A stretch of DNA of 64,000 nucleotides from Desulfitobacterium metallireducens DSM 15288 (GTDB lineage Bacteria > Bacillota > Desulfitobacteriia > Desulfitobacteriales > Desulfitobacteriaceae), in the NCBI RefSeq assembly GCF_000231405.2, contig NZ_CP007032.1, positions 2,976,001 through 3,040,000 of the forward strand. The letters run 5' to 3'. A program made the position numbers and the translations under genes. Below are positions 27,390 to 36,901 of the stretch, piece after piece. The notes under the pieces were generated by a model. That model was given only the letters and a program-made list of their open reading frames with translations. It had not been told where the DNA came from and searched no databases. Positions within the stretch are counted from its first letter, which is position 1. The number at the start of each line of letters is the position of its first letter.

Positions 27390-27718
27390 CTCCTTTTAGA
27401 ATCCTTTATTCGATTCGGTTTATTGAAAAGTAGCTTTGGCTGTTATGACTCTTTCTACAATTCTAATATAGCATCTCAATGGGCTCTTGCATAGTGAAAA
27501 TAATCACGTTCACAAAGTTCTAATCTTGTTGCTTTTCACTTTTTTCTCCCTTTTTGAAATAATAATACAATTTAATTCACGGTGAAATTATATTAAGCAA
27601 AAAGTAACCTACTCATATAAAGCCCTCAGGAGAACTGGGGACCTATATATACCATTGTTCATCTTTTTCATCTCATGATACAATTTTAGTACTTGTATAC
27701 GAAAGAGATGATGATAAA
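27390..27718. other. divergent intergenic region (alcohol dehydrogenase / restriction gene)
   Basis: 329 bases, AT-rich, without a gene. It should hold the promoters of both flanking divergent genes. The only distinct element I see is the Rex-like palindrome listed separately. Confidence 0.6.
27494..27507. promoter_or_regulatory. possible Rex operator
   Basis: GTGAAAATAATCAC, that is GTGA-N6-TCAC, the core of the Rex redox-repressor site (TTGTGA-N6-TCACAA) but lacking good flanking T/A symmetry. Rex controls alcohol dehydrogenases in many clostridia, which supports the reading. Confidence 0.4.
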
Positions 27719-28267
27719 TTGAACGCAAAAATTTCAGAGTTCCGTGACGGTATATTTGCACTTAGAACAAGAAGGTTTGGAACAGTTGCAGAATTGATGA
27801 TTCAACATTTAATCAATGCTTCAAAAGGGAAGAATCAATTCCATGATCTTTATGATGAGGCTGAAGGAAAAAGAATTGAAGTTAAATTTTCGACTGTTAT
27901 GAAGGCCAACGACGCTAAAATTAATGATAAAAACATAATTGAACAATGCGCTAAAGCGACGCTAGCCAAAAGAGCAATGAGAACGGATGAAATCAAGGAA
28001 AACGACTTCGATTGTAATATTCAACAAGTTAAAAGAAAAGAATTTGACCTGCTTTATTATGGCTTATTCTTCGCTGATAAAATTGCAATATTTAAGATCG
28101 ACTCATCTGATATACTTAACTGCTTTGGCTACTCCGATTTCCAACATAAAGGTAACGAAGGTGAGGGTCAATTTCATCTAAACCCCTTATCGATTGATTA
28201 TCATTTGAATAACCACTTTGTAGAATGGCTAAGCTACGAAGATTTATATAATCTATTTACTCCCTAA
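27719..28267 (+). CDS. probable type II restriction endonuclease, PD-(D/E)XK fold
   Basis: A 182-residue protein with no close family that I can name. A conserved-looking nuclease core is visible: Glu25 in a helix, D43/D46 in FHDLYDEAEGK, then E54-V-K56 after a beta turn, matching the D...ExK pattern of PD-(D/E)XK enzymes. TTG start at 27719 with AAAGAGATG upstream. It is convergent with a DNA adenine methyltransferase and overlaps its 3' end by 15 bases, the typical context of a restriction partner. Recognition sequence unknown. Confidence 0.65.
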   Translation: MNAKISEFRDGIFALRTRRFGTVAELMIQHLINASKGKNQFHDLYDEAEGKRIEVKFSTVMKANDAKINDKNIIEQCAKATLAKRAMRTDEIKENDFDCNIQQVKRKEFDLLYYGLFFADKIAIFKIDSSDILNCFGYSDFQHKGNEGEGQFHLNPLSIDYHLNNHFVEWLSYEDLYNLFTP

Positions 28268-30286
28268 AAGAAATGGATTCGATTTGGATATCGATGTTTT
28301 GATAATTTGGTAATCTGATTCCGTTAGTCCAAATAACTTTGAGACTTCTGCATCAAGATCTTCGTATAGTTTACTCATTTCTGATGGATCTTTGATTTCT
28401 ACCCATTCGTCAACTTTCCGGATAATTTGCGACTGCAATTCAGCGCTTACAACCGGTATGGGTAAGCTTTCGAGATGTGCCCGAAGAATTTTAACCGATT
28501 TGAACTTATTATTAAAGAAATATTGAATTGTACTGGAATTTAAAATTGCCAGGATGTACTTAATGCCTATTCCCGGTATTCTAGGGATGAGGATATTAGC
28601 ACTATTTAACGTAAGCGTTTGATTATTATCATAGGCGAAAACTAAACGATTACAAATAAACCTATATATTAATTTTTCAGGAGCACGGTATAAATGGGTT
28701 GGAGCGACTTGTTGAAATCTTTCCGGTTCAAATCGGATGTAGTTGTTTGAAGGTACAAATTCATATTTAAAAATGTCGCTTCCTCTAAGAATTATTTCTG
28801 AACCTTCAGATTGAACCTTTGAAATATAGGTTGAATTGTCACCCGTTACAATTCCAAGTGCAAAATCAGCGTTATCCTTTAAGTAAGTAACCTGAACGGA
28901 TGATTCTATCTTTTTAATGAGTTCCATTTCCTCATCTGTTAAATCGAAGTACCAGTTCGTCCGATCTAAATCCCTCGATCGCTTTATCGTAAACGTTCTT
29001 TGATCCGTAACAACTTCCATTCCTTCGATACTAAAACCCGAGGGGATTTTTTCAAATACAAGGGTCATCGCTGGACACTGCACTCCGTCAAATATATTTT
29101 CCCAGTATCGAATTCGTTTTATATAGCTACTACCCAATAAATAGTCACGTATGGGTTGGTGAATCTTTACATTGAGCAAGGATTGGGGCAAAACAAAGCA
29201 TACAATACCGTTTTGAACTATCGTTTTTGAAGCATATTCTGTAAAAACACAAAAGGATTCCACTGTTTTAGCTTGGGATGCTTGATATCTTTCCTTTAAT
29301 ACCGTCTGCTCATCTTCGCTATAATTGAATCCCCATGGAGGATTACCTATAACAATATCGAAATCTAACGCCTCTTTGCCTATTAAAGCATCTTTACATT
29401 CAAAATTCTTATAAAGCAGCTCTATATTTTGGGTTCTACTGACGAGTGCCATATTTATTCTTGTTAGAGCGATACTCAGCGGACTAATATCAAAGCCATA
29501 TATTCCCTCTAGATTTTGGATATATTTATGGGCATACATTAAAAAATTCCCTGTACCACAGCAAGGATCGAGTAGTTTTGTATTTTTATGGATCGATTTA
29601 AGATTATCGACAGCATCTTTGACAACCGTTAAAGGAGTATAGTAAACGCCATTTGATTTACGTTCTCCGAGACTTTGCAAAGACATATAAAGCAAGCCTA
29701 AAAAATCCTGATCTTCCAAAAAACTAATAGGGATACATAAAGCGGGTTCTAATTCTCGAATTTTAACTTCGAGCTGAGAAACATTTGATAAAACATCATC
29801 AATCAACGCAGAGTAATCACCAAAAACCACTTTGTCTGTAATGTACTGGTGCAGCAAACAATTAGAGGAATCACACTCAAATGGAACAAGTTCACGGCTC
29901 AATAGAAGTTTTAAGGCATACTCAGCTAAAATGATTCGTTCATAACCCTCCGGTAAATTAATAGTGTTTATCTGAGAGGTGATTTTGTCTACGGCATCTA
30001 TCCCCTCTTTGCTTTGAATATATGTTTTAGGGATAAAGGCTCCCGAAACATAACTTTTGTTCCGACGACTTTTAAGCCTAGCCTCTTTTCCACTTTTTAT
30101 ATTATCTAATAATAATTCGATTTCATCCTTTGCGAAAAGTATTTCACGCCCAGCGGATTTTATAGGTTTGATTTTTTTGCCTTTAATCCAATTTCGTGCT
30201 GTAGCGGTTGATATTGATAATAACTTACTTACTTCTTCTAAGTTCATCAAATTATCCTTTGCCGAGAATAGCTCTAATTGCTTCAA
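28253..30286 (-). CDS. N6-adenine DNA methyltransferase with N-terminal HTH
   Basis: A 677-residue Eco57I/TaqI-like methyltransferase. Residues 14-55 form an excisionase/MerR-like helix-turn-helix (NLEEVSKLLSISTATARNWI). The SAM site DPCCGTGNF starts at residue 240, the catalytic NPPW motif is at 315-318, and the C-terminal half resembles the TaqI-type target-recognition domain. It should methylate adenine at the site cut by the convergently encoded nuclease. The HTH may let the enzyme control its own or its partner's promoter, replacing a separate C protein; this is inference. Confidence 0.85.
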   Translation of the reverse strand: MKQLELFSAKDNLMNLEEVSKLLSISTATARNWIKGKKIKPIKSAGREILFAKDEIELLLDNIKSGKEARLKSRRNKSYVSGAFIPKTYIQSKEGIDAVDKITSQINTINLPEGYERIILAEYALKLLLSRELVPFECDSSNCLLHQYITDKVVFGDYSALIDDVLSNVSQLEVKIRELEPALCIPISFLEDQDFLGLLYMSLQSLGERKSNGVYYTPLTVVKDAVDNLKSIHKNTKLLDPCCGTGNFLMYAHKYIQNLEGIYGFDISPLSIALTRINMALVSRTQNIELLYKNFECKDALIGKEALDFDIVIGNPPWGFNYSEDEQTVLKERYQASQAKTVESFCVFTEYASKTIVQNGIVCFVLPQSLLNVKIHQPIRDYLLGSSYIKRIRYWENIFDGVQCPAMTLVFEKIPSGFSIEGMEVVTDQRTFTIKRSRDLDRTNWYFDLTDEEMELIKKIESSVQVTYLKDNADFALGIVTGDNSTYISKVQSEGSEIILRGSDIFKYEFVPSNNYIRFEPERFQQVAPTHLYRAPEKLIYRFICNRLVFAYDNNQTLTLNSANILIPRIPGIGIKYILAILNSSTIQYFFNNKFKSVKILRAHLESLPIPVVSAELQSQIIRKVDEWVEIKDPSEMSKLYEDLDAEVSKLFGLTESDYQIIKTSISKSNPFLLGSK

Positions 30287-30416
30287 TTCTTTTTCCCCCG
30301 ATTAAAGCTTTCTTTTTCTTGTGCCTTGCCTTAGTTAATATTAAACTGTCAATCCAGTCTTAGTCAACGTGATATCCTCTTCTCAGCGAAGGAAAGGCAC
30401 TCTGTTAATATTGCGC

Positions 30417-30833
30417 TTAGTAAACAGGAATGGAACTCGGTGACTCCTGCACCCTTCTATAGTCGCCGATTAAAGCAATTATTCCACCAAAAAGGGAGGT
30501 CCACGAACCAATCACGATATAGGTAATAGGCACGAGAGTACCTTGCATCGGTTCATGACGCAAAACCTTTTGAGCACGCTGAATCAAACGTAGAGTAGTT
30601 GTGCTGGCTGCTATAAAGCCTGCAGCAACAAAAAATAGACGTCCTAAAAATGCCGTTACGTCAGGGTTTAAATTTGAATTACCTGGATTTCGTCTGAAAT
30701 ATGAAGACAACAAAATATCCTTTGCAGTAGTGGAGGCAACAATAAAAAGTATCAGTCCGATGATTGCCGTTAACGACCCGATTATCTCTAAATTTAATAA
30801 AGTTAAGGTCATCCGGTCATCTTGATTGAGCAC
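30417..30833 (-). CDS. small membrane protein, unknown function
   Basis: A 138-residue protein with four hydrophobic segments (about residues 10-34, 62-78, 102-122 and a weaker one between). It starts from an ATG at 30833 region whose ribosome site is not strong. No cysteine, histidine or catalytic motif stands out. Its neighbours are a restriction-modification pair and a broken permease, so the area is accessory and the gene may be a passenger. Confidence 0.55.
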   Translation of the reverse strand: MLNQDDRMTLTLLNLEIIGSLTAIIGLILFIVASTTAKDILLSSYFRRNPGNSNLNPDVTAFLGRLFFVAAGFIAASTTTLRLIQRAQKVLRHEPMQGTLVPITYIVIGSWTSLFGGIIALIGDYRRVQESPSSIPVY

Positions 30834-30948
30834 AATTTATCACCCTAAACATTTTATTATATAATATGCTCGCCCCTACATTTTGGACGTACTTATAATT
30901 AAGAAAATATGACTCATTGAAAGCGTAACATTTACCCCTTTACACCCA

Positions 30949-31319
30949 TTAAATGTCTAAATCCTTTTCGTTAAATGCGTAAATTCCTAAACGGAGAAGA
31001 ATGATGGTTCCTCGGTAAGTCCAATGATTTTTTCGCGGGATTGGCAGTACCTCTAAGACCTCCTGAGGCTGGTAACACTGAAAAAGGGATAATTTACGTA
31101 CCCAAGATAATTTATCACTAAGTCCTCCTGCTACATCTAAAGCATAGCCCAAATCCGTGCAAAAAATTGAGCCGAAATAAAGGCCTCGAAGGTATCTACG
31201 CGTGCCTCCTCGGAAACTCCTAAGACCGTCTTAACGGCAGAGGGTATGGATTCAGCGATTTGTGCTACGTCAGGATTTTCTGAAATCACAGGATAAACCC
31301 AAGTTAATAGCCCATTCAT
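30949..31319 (-). pseudogene. ABC-2 type permease relic with internal deletion
   Basis: The first part (MNGLLTWVYPVISENP ... SAQFFARIW) reads like the start of the extracellular loop region of an ABC-2 permease. It then runs, in another frame, into a segment (GYALDVAGGLSDKLSWVRKL ... AFNEKDLDI) that resembles the C-terminal end of the same kind of protein. The central helices are missing, so a deletion fused the ends out of frame. No ATPase partner is near. Confidence 0.6.
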
Positions 31320-31400
31320 GTAAGTTAACGGCGTTAGATAAACGCCAAAAATATTGTACCCTATATATAATGCAATGTACTTTTTAAAGGAGGTTCAAAA

Positions 31401-31544
31401 ATGAAGCACAGAGTTCGCCGTGGAGAGTCATTGCACAAAATTGCAAAACGTTATGGCACAACTGTTCATTGCTTAATTCGTATAAACCCTCACATTTATA
31501 ATCCGAATCTTATCTACCCTGGTCAAAAGATTCAGATCAGATAA
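31401..31544 (+). CDS. LysM-domain miniprotein
   Basis: A 47-residue protein that is a single LysM module: HRVRRGESLHKIAKRYGTT, a middle asparagine loop INPHIYNPNLIYPG and QKIQI at the end. AAAGGAGG lies 5-12 bases before the ATG, so it is translated well. LysM binds the N-acetylglucosamine of peptidoglycan; spore-coat assembly proteins also use it. There is no signal peptide, so it may act in the mother cell or after lysis. It is followed by a strong terminator. Confidence 0.8.
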   Translation: MKHRVRRGESLHKIAKRYGTTVHCLIRINPHIYNPNLIYPGQKIQIR

Positions 31545-31601
31545 TTGATAAGGAATTCAATGCCAGTTAAGGGAAAGTAAATCTTTAAATCTTAATAAGA
31601 A

Positions 31602-31638
31602 TTGGGGGCGTGTGAATTTTGCTTTCACACGCCCCCTT
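31602..31638. terminator. strong terminator between convergent genes
   Basis: A 13-bp stem, GGGGGCGTGTGAA (31604-31616) with its exact complement (31624-31636). It serves the LysM gene on the plus strand and the ORF ending at 31643 on the minus strand. Confidence 0.75.
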
Positions 31639-31642
31639 AAAC

Positions 31643-32029
31643 TTATTGCCTACTTTTTTCAGACTGCCCAACTACGATATACTCTCCCATCGAAAAAAGC
31701 CGGTTCTCAAAATAGGCCTGCATCACTGTAGATTTCTCTTTTTCCGATAATTGATCATACGAAAGACAGCGTTTCTCCAGAATAATTTTACTCCCTGACC
31801 GCAAAACTTGCCGCCACAAACTCTGCCTTCAGAAACTCGGTTCCGGAAATCCGATAACCTCATCCAGTTCGATAGGCTGTCCGTTGACTTGAAATTGTCG
31901 GGTTTCGCTATTGATTTTCTCCACTTTGCCTTCTACAAAAGCGAGAATCAACGCTGATTTTTCTCTCAGCAGCAAAGCCACATCACTCCCAGAGTGATAA
32001 CATTCTTCGAGATATTCGGAAATGTTCAT
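31643..32029 (-). pseudogene. YolD-like ORF interrupted by an in-frame TGA
   Basis: A 66-residue frame starts at 32029 and stops at a TGA (31829-31831); the same frame then continues for 61 more codons to TAA at 31643. The first part (VEGKVEKINSETRQFQVNGQPIELDEVIGF) has the beta-strand pattern of YolD-like proteins, and the second part (CLSYDQLSEKEKSTVMQAYF ...) looks like protein-coding sequence. A nonsense mutation is the simplest reading; stop-codon recoding is possible but I see no clear SECIS-type hairpin. Confidence 0.5.
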
Positions 32030-32371
32030 CCTATCCTTCCTTTCTCGCGCCGAATCCTAAGTTTAATTCAGCGAATTCTGGCACCCTATTTCAATGAGGA
32101 GTTTGACTGCCAAATGTCAAGCGGATTTTGAGCCCAGTTTAACACATTCAAGTTCTCAATACAGTGATTTTCAGCACATTTCTGCTATGCCTTGTCAAAA
32201 AACAGTCAGTACCAATTAAGTACTAACTGTTTTTTTAACTTTAATTTTTAAAATAATGCAAACCAGAATTCAATAAACTTATAATACGTTATAGTTTTAC
32301 TGATATGGTATTATTTACTATTTTAAAAATCGTAAACATGATATATTTATTCGTAAAGGAGGGGATTTATC
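32030..32371. other. intergenic region with a bidirectional terminator
   Basis: 342 bases without a gene. AACAGTCAGTAC (32201-32212) pairs with GTACTAACTGTT (32220-32231) with A- and T-runs on both sides, a bidirectional terminator. The AT-rich last 100 bases should carry the promoter of the next gene. Confidence 0.6.
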
Positions 32372-33877
32372 ATGGAGAGAAGACCATTAAATATATTGAT
32401 TTTCTTGATATGCACTATTTTCTTTATTAGCTTATGGCCTGCTTCAACTAATGCAGAAGCACCTGACACTAATATTAACATTAAAAAAATAGATGAATTC
32501 GTAAACATGAGAATGAGTGCGTTAAATATTCCGGGACTTTCAGTAGGAATTGTGAAGAATGATAAGATTTTATATATTAAAGGCTACGGTAAAGCAAATG
32601 AAAATGGTAAAGATGTTCAAGCACAAACTCCATTTATAATTGGTTCATTAAGTAAATCATTTACGGCAACAGCAATAATGCAGCTAGTTGAGAAGGGAAA
32701 AATAAAACTTGATGATCCTGTGCAGCAATATCTTCCCTGGTTTAGCTTGGCTGACAGTGAAGCATCAAAGAAGATTACTTTAAGAAATCTCCTGACTCAT
32801 ACAAGCGGCATTTCAGGATATGACAGCGCAAAATTCATAATGAATGACAATATGAATTTAGAGCAGTTTGTGAGAAATCTAAAAAATACTCAAATAAGTA
32901 AGCCTGTTGGCTCTACTTTTCAATATTGCAATGTTAACTATGGCATTTTAGGTGAAATTATTCAAACGGTATCTGGAATATCCTACGAGGAATATATTCA
33001 GAAGAATATTTTTAATCCATTAGAAATGAATAACAGCTATACGTCTCAAATTGAAGCAAGAAAGGCAGGACTTGCAGTGGGACACAATTCAATTTTAGGA
33101 ATTGTAATGCCCACAACGCAGCCATTACATCAGGGAAGCATACCATCTGGATATTTGATTTCAACTGCAGAAGATATGAGTCATTACTTAATAGCTCAAA
33201 TGAATAATGGCAGGTATAAAAACAATTCCATTCTTTCACCAGACAGTGTAAACCAAATGCATGAAGCCTCCTCCGCCGCTGCAAATGACTATGGCATGGG
33301 CTGGATGCTTTTGCCTGACATGATATTTCATAATGGTGATACAGAAAATTTTCATTCCCATATGAGGATATTGAGAGGAACAGATTATGGCCTAATAATA
33401 TTACTTAATTTTAATGATAGTCTGATGCCTATATCCTTAGGCAAAGACGGATTTGAGAGTATTCCCAATGGAATTATCGACATAATTTCAGGTAAGGAAG
33501 TACAGTCGAACTCTACCCGTAATATGAATAACATATATCTTAAAATAAACATACTGATTGTTCTTGTCATTATAATATTCATCTGGCGCGTTTTCAGGCT
33601 TAAAAAGTGGAGCAAAAGACTTAGGAGCGCTTCTTTTAATACTAAAATAACTGTTGCATTTTTACTGCTTTTTAATGTATTGCTGCCTTCTGCTCTACTT
33701 ATGTTAATTCCAAAAGTATTTAATTCTCCTTGGAGGACTATCTTAGCTTTTGGGCCAGGCCTTGGTCATTTTTTGCTATTTTTACCTATATCCTTTTTTA
33801 TTATTGGCTTTATAAAAACTGTAATTCTGCTCTCACATGTTGTTCGTCTTAATATCTCAAATGCAGAAAATTTATAA
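32372..33877 (+). CDS. secreted/anchored beta-lactamase-fold serine hydrolase (S12 family)
   Basis: A 501-residue protein: signal peptide (residues 1-28), S12/class C beta-lactamase-like domain (about 35-370) and four or so C-terminal membrane helices. Catalytic motifs are GSLSKSF (SxxK, near residue 92), YCN (near 188) and HNGDTENF (near 317). Proteins of this layout are D-Ala-type peptidases or esterases on the outer face of the membrane; some protect against peptide antibiotics. RBS AAAGGAGGGG. Base composition is more AT-rich than the neighbouring housekeeping genes, suggesting transfer. Confidence 0.85.
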   Translation: MERRPLNILIFLICTIFFISLWPASTNAEAPDTNINIKKIDEFVNMRMSALNIPGLSVGIVKNDKILYIKGYGKANENGKDVQAQTPFIIGSLSKSFTATAIMQLVEKGKIKLDDPVQQYLPWFSLADSEASKKITLRNLLTHTSGISGYDSAKFIMNDNMNLEQFVRNLKNTQISKPVGSTFQYCNVNYGILGEIIQTVSGISYEEYIQKNIFNPLEMNNSYTSQIEARKAGLAVGHNSILGIVMPTTQPLHQGSIPSGYLISTAEDMSHYLIAQMNNGRYKNNSILSPDSVNQMHEASSAAANDYGMGWMLLPDMIFHNGDTENFHSHMRILRGTDYGLIILLNFNDSLMPISLGKDGFESIPNGIIDIISGKEVQSNSTRNMNNIYLKINILIVLVIIIFIWRVFRLKKWSKRLRSASFNTKITVAFLLLFNVLLPSALLMLIPKVFNSPWRTILAFGPGLGHFLLFLPISFFIIGFIKTVILLSHVVRLNISNAENL

Positions 33878-34431
33878 GTTTATTCTTAATATTATTAACT
33901 CTGTGCAATTTTATAAAACATGCCTAATCATGCTTGTTGACACAATACTTAGTATGCAGAAGCGAGGGGGCGTATCACTTTTTCAGCTAAACAATTTCGC
34001 AAAACTCCTATTCTTTTCACGCAATTGTCTATTTTTGCATAAAAATCCGCCCCTCCTAATAAAAAACTATCAGTCTGGGGAAACATTAAACACACATCAA
34101 TTTTAAATAAAATCCGTTAAAGCCTTTGATATCAATCTATTTCCGCTCTATCAAAGCAACACACTCGACGTGCTGTGTCTAGGGGTACATTTTATCGAGC
34201 GGGTTTATACTTTTTAACGATTCCTCAAACCTTTTAATTATTCTTATACTTTTAATTAAAGGTCGGATTTGCCCCCAAGGGGGGTGCATCTTTTAATAAT
34301 AAGGGTGTAAAAACAAAAAAGCGCACCGCTTAAAACGATGCCTCATTGGCCCTAATAAGCCGAAAAGCCCAGTATTAGTATTACTGGACTTTTTATGTTC
34401 TTTATTTTTCTCTTTAATTCGAGGGTTTGAT
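33878..34431. other. 554-base gene-poor region before the ssrA copy
   Basis: A short frame here overlaps the preceding gene and lacks coding character. The stretch is AT-rich with one terminator-type hairpin at 34363-34395 (AAAAGCCCAGTA paired with TACTGGACTTTTT), which is placed as a terminator for the minus-strand ssrA fragment. I see nothing else. Confidence 0.6.
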
Positions 34432-34617
34432 TGGTGGAGGCGAGGGGACTTGCACCCCTGTATCGAAGAGCCGCCACAAAAGCATCTACGCGTGTGTCTT
34501 CTGCTTAAGTTTCACCTCATAGTCTCCAGAAGACGGGATACGTCCGAGGATATCTCGATAATCTTAGCTAACAACTCCGAGAGTTTTCATTAGATCAGTC
34601 CTACTGTTTGACACCCT
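34432..34617 (-). repeat. partial ssrA copy (tmRNA 3' half), attachment-site scar
   Basis: About 186 bases that match the 3' half of the tmRNA gene at 43351-43538, with roughly one base in seven different by eye and a few short gaps. It keeps the CCA end, the T-arm (GGGG-TGCAAGT-CCCC) and the late pseudoknot region but lacks the tag frame and 5' half, so it cannot make tmRNA. Homology runs about 15 bases past the gene end (TTCGAGGGTTTG). Such copies mark the far end of elements that integrate in ssrA. Confidence 0.85.
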
Positions 34618-34671
34618 AAACAGATTATAATATTTAGATTCTAGGGATGATATAGCCCAACTGATTGGTTG

Positions 34672-36591
34672 TTATTTAGGCTCTTTCACCTTACTGTTCA
34701 TTATAGGTATTATAGTAGCTACTACCAGAGCTGCTAATATTATAAATGCCATTCCGTTAGAATTAGCAAACCCGCTTGGCTCTATTCCTTTTATAACACC
34801 TGATACTTGAAGTATTATGCCTATAAGTCCTATTATAGATCCACCAGCAACAAGTCCAGAAGATAAACTTATACCATTAGCAACTTTAACTTCTTTGTCC
34901 TGTTCAGATGCGGAAGTTCTTTCTACAAGGGAACGAATTAATGCACCGATGAGAATTATAGAAGTCGTCGAAATGGGTAAGTAAAATCCAATAGCAACTG
35001 TCATTATAGGAAGGTTTAGAAAGAAAAAAACAATTCCCATAACCACACCAAAAATAACCATGGCCCAAGGTAATTTTCCTGAGATTATACCAGCCGTTAA
35101 TGTTGCTATTAAGTTAGCTTGTGGTAGTGCGAATGGAACGTTATCTCCAGTCATGGCAAGTTGATTGGACAGCAATAATATAGTCCCCGTGACGACTGCA
35201 ACACCAACTACACCCGCTATGGCGAAGTATTTTTGCATTTCATTTTTGTCTCCGCCTATTATAAAGCCAACTTTTTGTGACTGACTGTAACCACCAGCTG
35301 TCGCTATAGCCGTAACAATAAATGTACCAAATAGAAGCAAAGATCTGTTACTTTCAGGATTTGTCCATCCCATGACAACGAATAAAAAGGTTACAATAAC
35401 TAAAGAAGATATTGTCATGCCCGATACAGGGAGGTTTGAGGTTCCTATAGTACCCGTTAAACGACCAGAAACAATAACAAATAGTAGCGATAAGACTAAT
35501 GACAACACTGAAACAGCTATTGCCATTAAAAAATTGCCACCAGAGATTAAGAAACCTGCAATAAAGCCTACTACTATACCACAAAGTAGTAATAATTTTG
35601 TAGCAGATGAACTTTCAGCATCATTTGTGGACTTAGCATTAAGGGTTTCTTTTATAGAAGAAATTATGGTAGGAATTAGCCTTATCGCACCAATTAAACC
35701 ACCGGAAAGCATCATACCGGCGCCGATATATTTTACATAACTACCAGCGATATGACTCACTTGCATAGCGCTTACAGTAACATCTGGATTATTCCATACG
35801 GTTATATCGCCTTTGGCAAGAGCTGTGAAGTAACCTATTAAAGGCAAAATACCGAAGTTAGCCAATATAGAACCAGCAAACATAATTAATGAAACTTCTA
35901 AACCCACTATGAATCCTATACCTAATAATAAAGGATTCACTTCAACTTGAAATCTCCACTTGTAAAACGATTCGTTCACATAGCTTATAACGTTATTCGC
36001 TACATTTAAAAATGGACTGGTTATAACTGTTATCACACCACCTATTCCGAACCCGATTCCCATGTACTTAAGAGATTCTCCAGCACCTTCTGAAGCCACA
36101 AGTGTTTCAGATATAGCCATTGACTCAGGGTATACTAATTTACCGTGTTCTTCAACGATTAAGTAATTATAAACCAGGGAAGCTATTGCCAAACCAAATA
36201 AGACCCCACCTACACCCACCACAAGAGTTTCCCAAAAAGAAACTGTCGAACCGATTAAAAGAATTGCGGGTAAAACGAAGATCATACCACTGGCAATGGA
36301 TTCACCACCACTAGACATACCTTGAAGTAGATTCTTCCCAAGAATACCTTTTTGTTTAGCAAATGCAGCTATTAGTGCTGAGCCAATGATAGAACCAGGT
36401 ATACCCGCTGCAACTGTAAGACCTGATTTCATACCTGAATAAGCGGTAGATGCTGCAAACAAAGCCGCCAAAATAATACCGATTATTAATACCGCAGCGT
36501 TTCCACCAGAATTTTTACCACTGGATATGTAAGGTACGTAGTCTTTACCAGCTATGCCGCCATATGCATCTTTAGATAACTTTTTATCCAT
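34672..36591 (-). CDS. OPT-family oligopeptide transporter
   Basis: A 639-residue membrane protein with about 14-16 hydrophobic segments. VPYISSGK near residue 20, then GMKSGLTVAAGIPGSIIG and the YPESMAISETLVA block near residue 155 are features of the bacterial OPT (oligopeptide transporter) family. It should import small peptides by proton symport. Next to it is a dipeptidase gene, which suggests uptake and hydrolysis of peptides as one function. RBS GAGGGTG. The codon use is AT-rich and differs from the glycolytic block. Confidence 0.88.
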   Translation of the reverse strand: MDKKLSKDAYGGIAGKDYVPYISSGKNSGGNAAVLIIGIILAALFAASTAYSGMKSGLTVAAGIPGSIIGSALIAAFAKQKGILGKNLLQGMSSGGESIASGMIFVLPAILLIGSTVSFWETLVVGVGGVLFGLAIASLVYNYLIVEEHGKLVYPESMAISETLVASEGAGESLKYMGIGFGIGGVITVITSPFLNVANNVISYVNESFYKWRFQVEVNPLLLGIGFIVGLEVSLIMFAGSILANFGILPLIGYFTALAKGDITVWNNPDVTVSAMQVSHIAGSYVKYIGAGMMLSGGLIGAIRLIPTIISSIKETLNAKSTNDAESSSATKLLLLCGIVVGFIAGFLISGGNFLMAIAVSVLSLVLSLLFVIVSGRLTGTIGTSNLPVSGMTISSLVIVTFLFVVMGWTNPESNRSLLLFGTFIVTAIATAGGYSQSQKVGFIIGGDKNEMQKYFAIAGVVGVAVVTGTILLLSNQLAMTGDNVPFALPQANLIATLTAGIISGKLPWAMVIFGVVMGIVFFFLNLPIMTVAIGFYLPISTTSIILIGALIRSLVERTSASEQDKEVKVANGISLSSGLVAGGSIIGLIGIILQVSGVIKGIEPSGFANSNGMAFIILAALVVATIIPIMNSKVKEPK

Positions 36592-36901
36592 AATTACACC
36601 CTCACACTATATTTCATTTTTTGTATTGTAACTCAGTTTCCAACAAAATATGTTGTTTAAGGTATTTAAAATAAAATGGCTATGTGCCTCAGTGCCCCTG
36701 CAATTGAAGGTCAATCAAGTCGCCGATGTGGCTGGATAATAAAACCTTTCTAAGAGTATAAAATATACAAGGTTTGCGAAAGTTCTAGAATAAAAAAATG
36801 AGTAAGGGATTTTCCCCTTACTCACACTTTTAAGGAACCAGTTTAATACTAGGAGTTCTACTGTTTAGCTCGACCATCATCGTAGAAAGTTCCATATAAA
36901 A
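36592..36901. other. intergenic region between pepD and the OPT gene
   Basis: 310 bases. It holds the pepD terminator at 36799-36824 and presumably the promoter of the transporter gene. Nothing else is evident. Confidence 0.55.
36799..36824 (-). terminator. terminator after pepD
   Basis: TGAGTAAGGG pairs with CCCTTACTCA (36815-36824); the minus strand continues TTTTTTTATTC, a clear T-run. Confidence 0.8.

Noticed and set aside
31829-31831. TGA as selenocysteine codon
   Set aside because: No convincing SECIS-like hairpin directly downstream by eye, and the protein family is not a known selenoprotein; kept only as an open question in the findings.
33837-34106. 89-codon frame on the plus strand
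   Set aside because: Starts inside the preceding gene, has no ribosome site and a composition expected of AT-rich noncoding DNA.
34432-34510. tRNA gene suggested by T-arm and CCA end
   Set aside because: There is no matching D-arm or anticodon arm; it is the tRNA-like end of a tmRNA copy.
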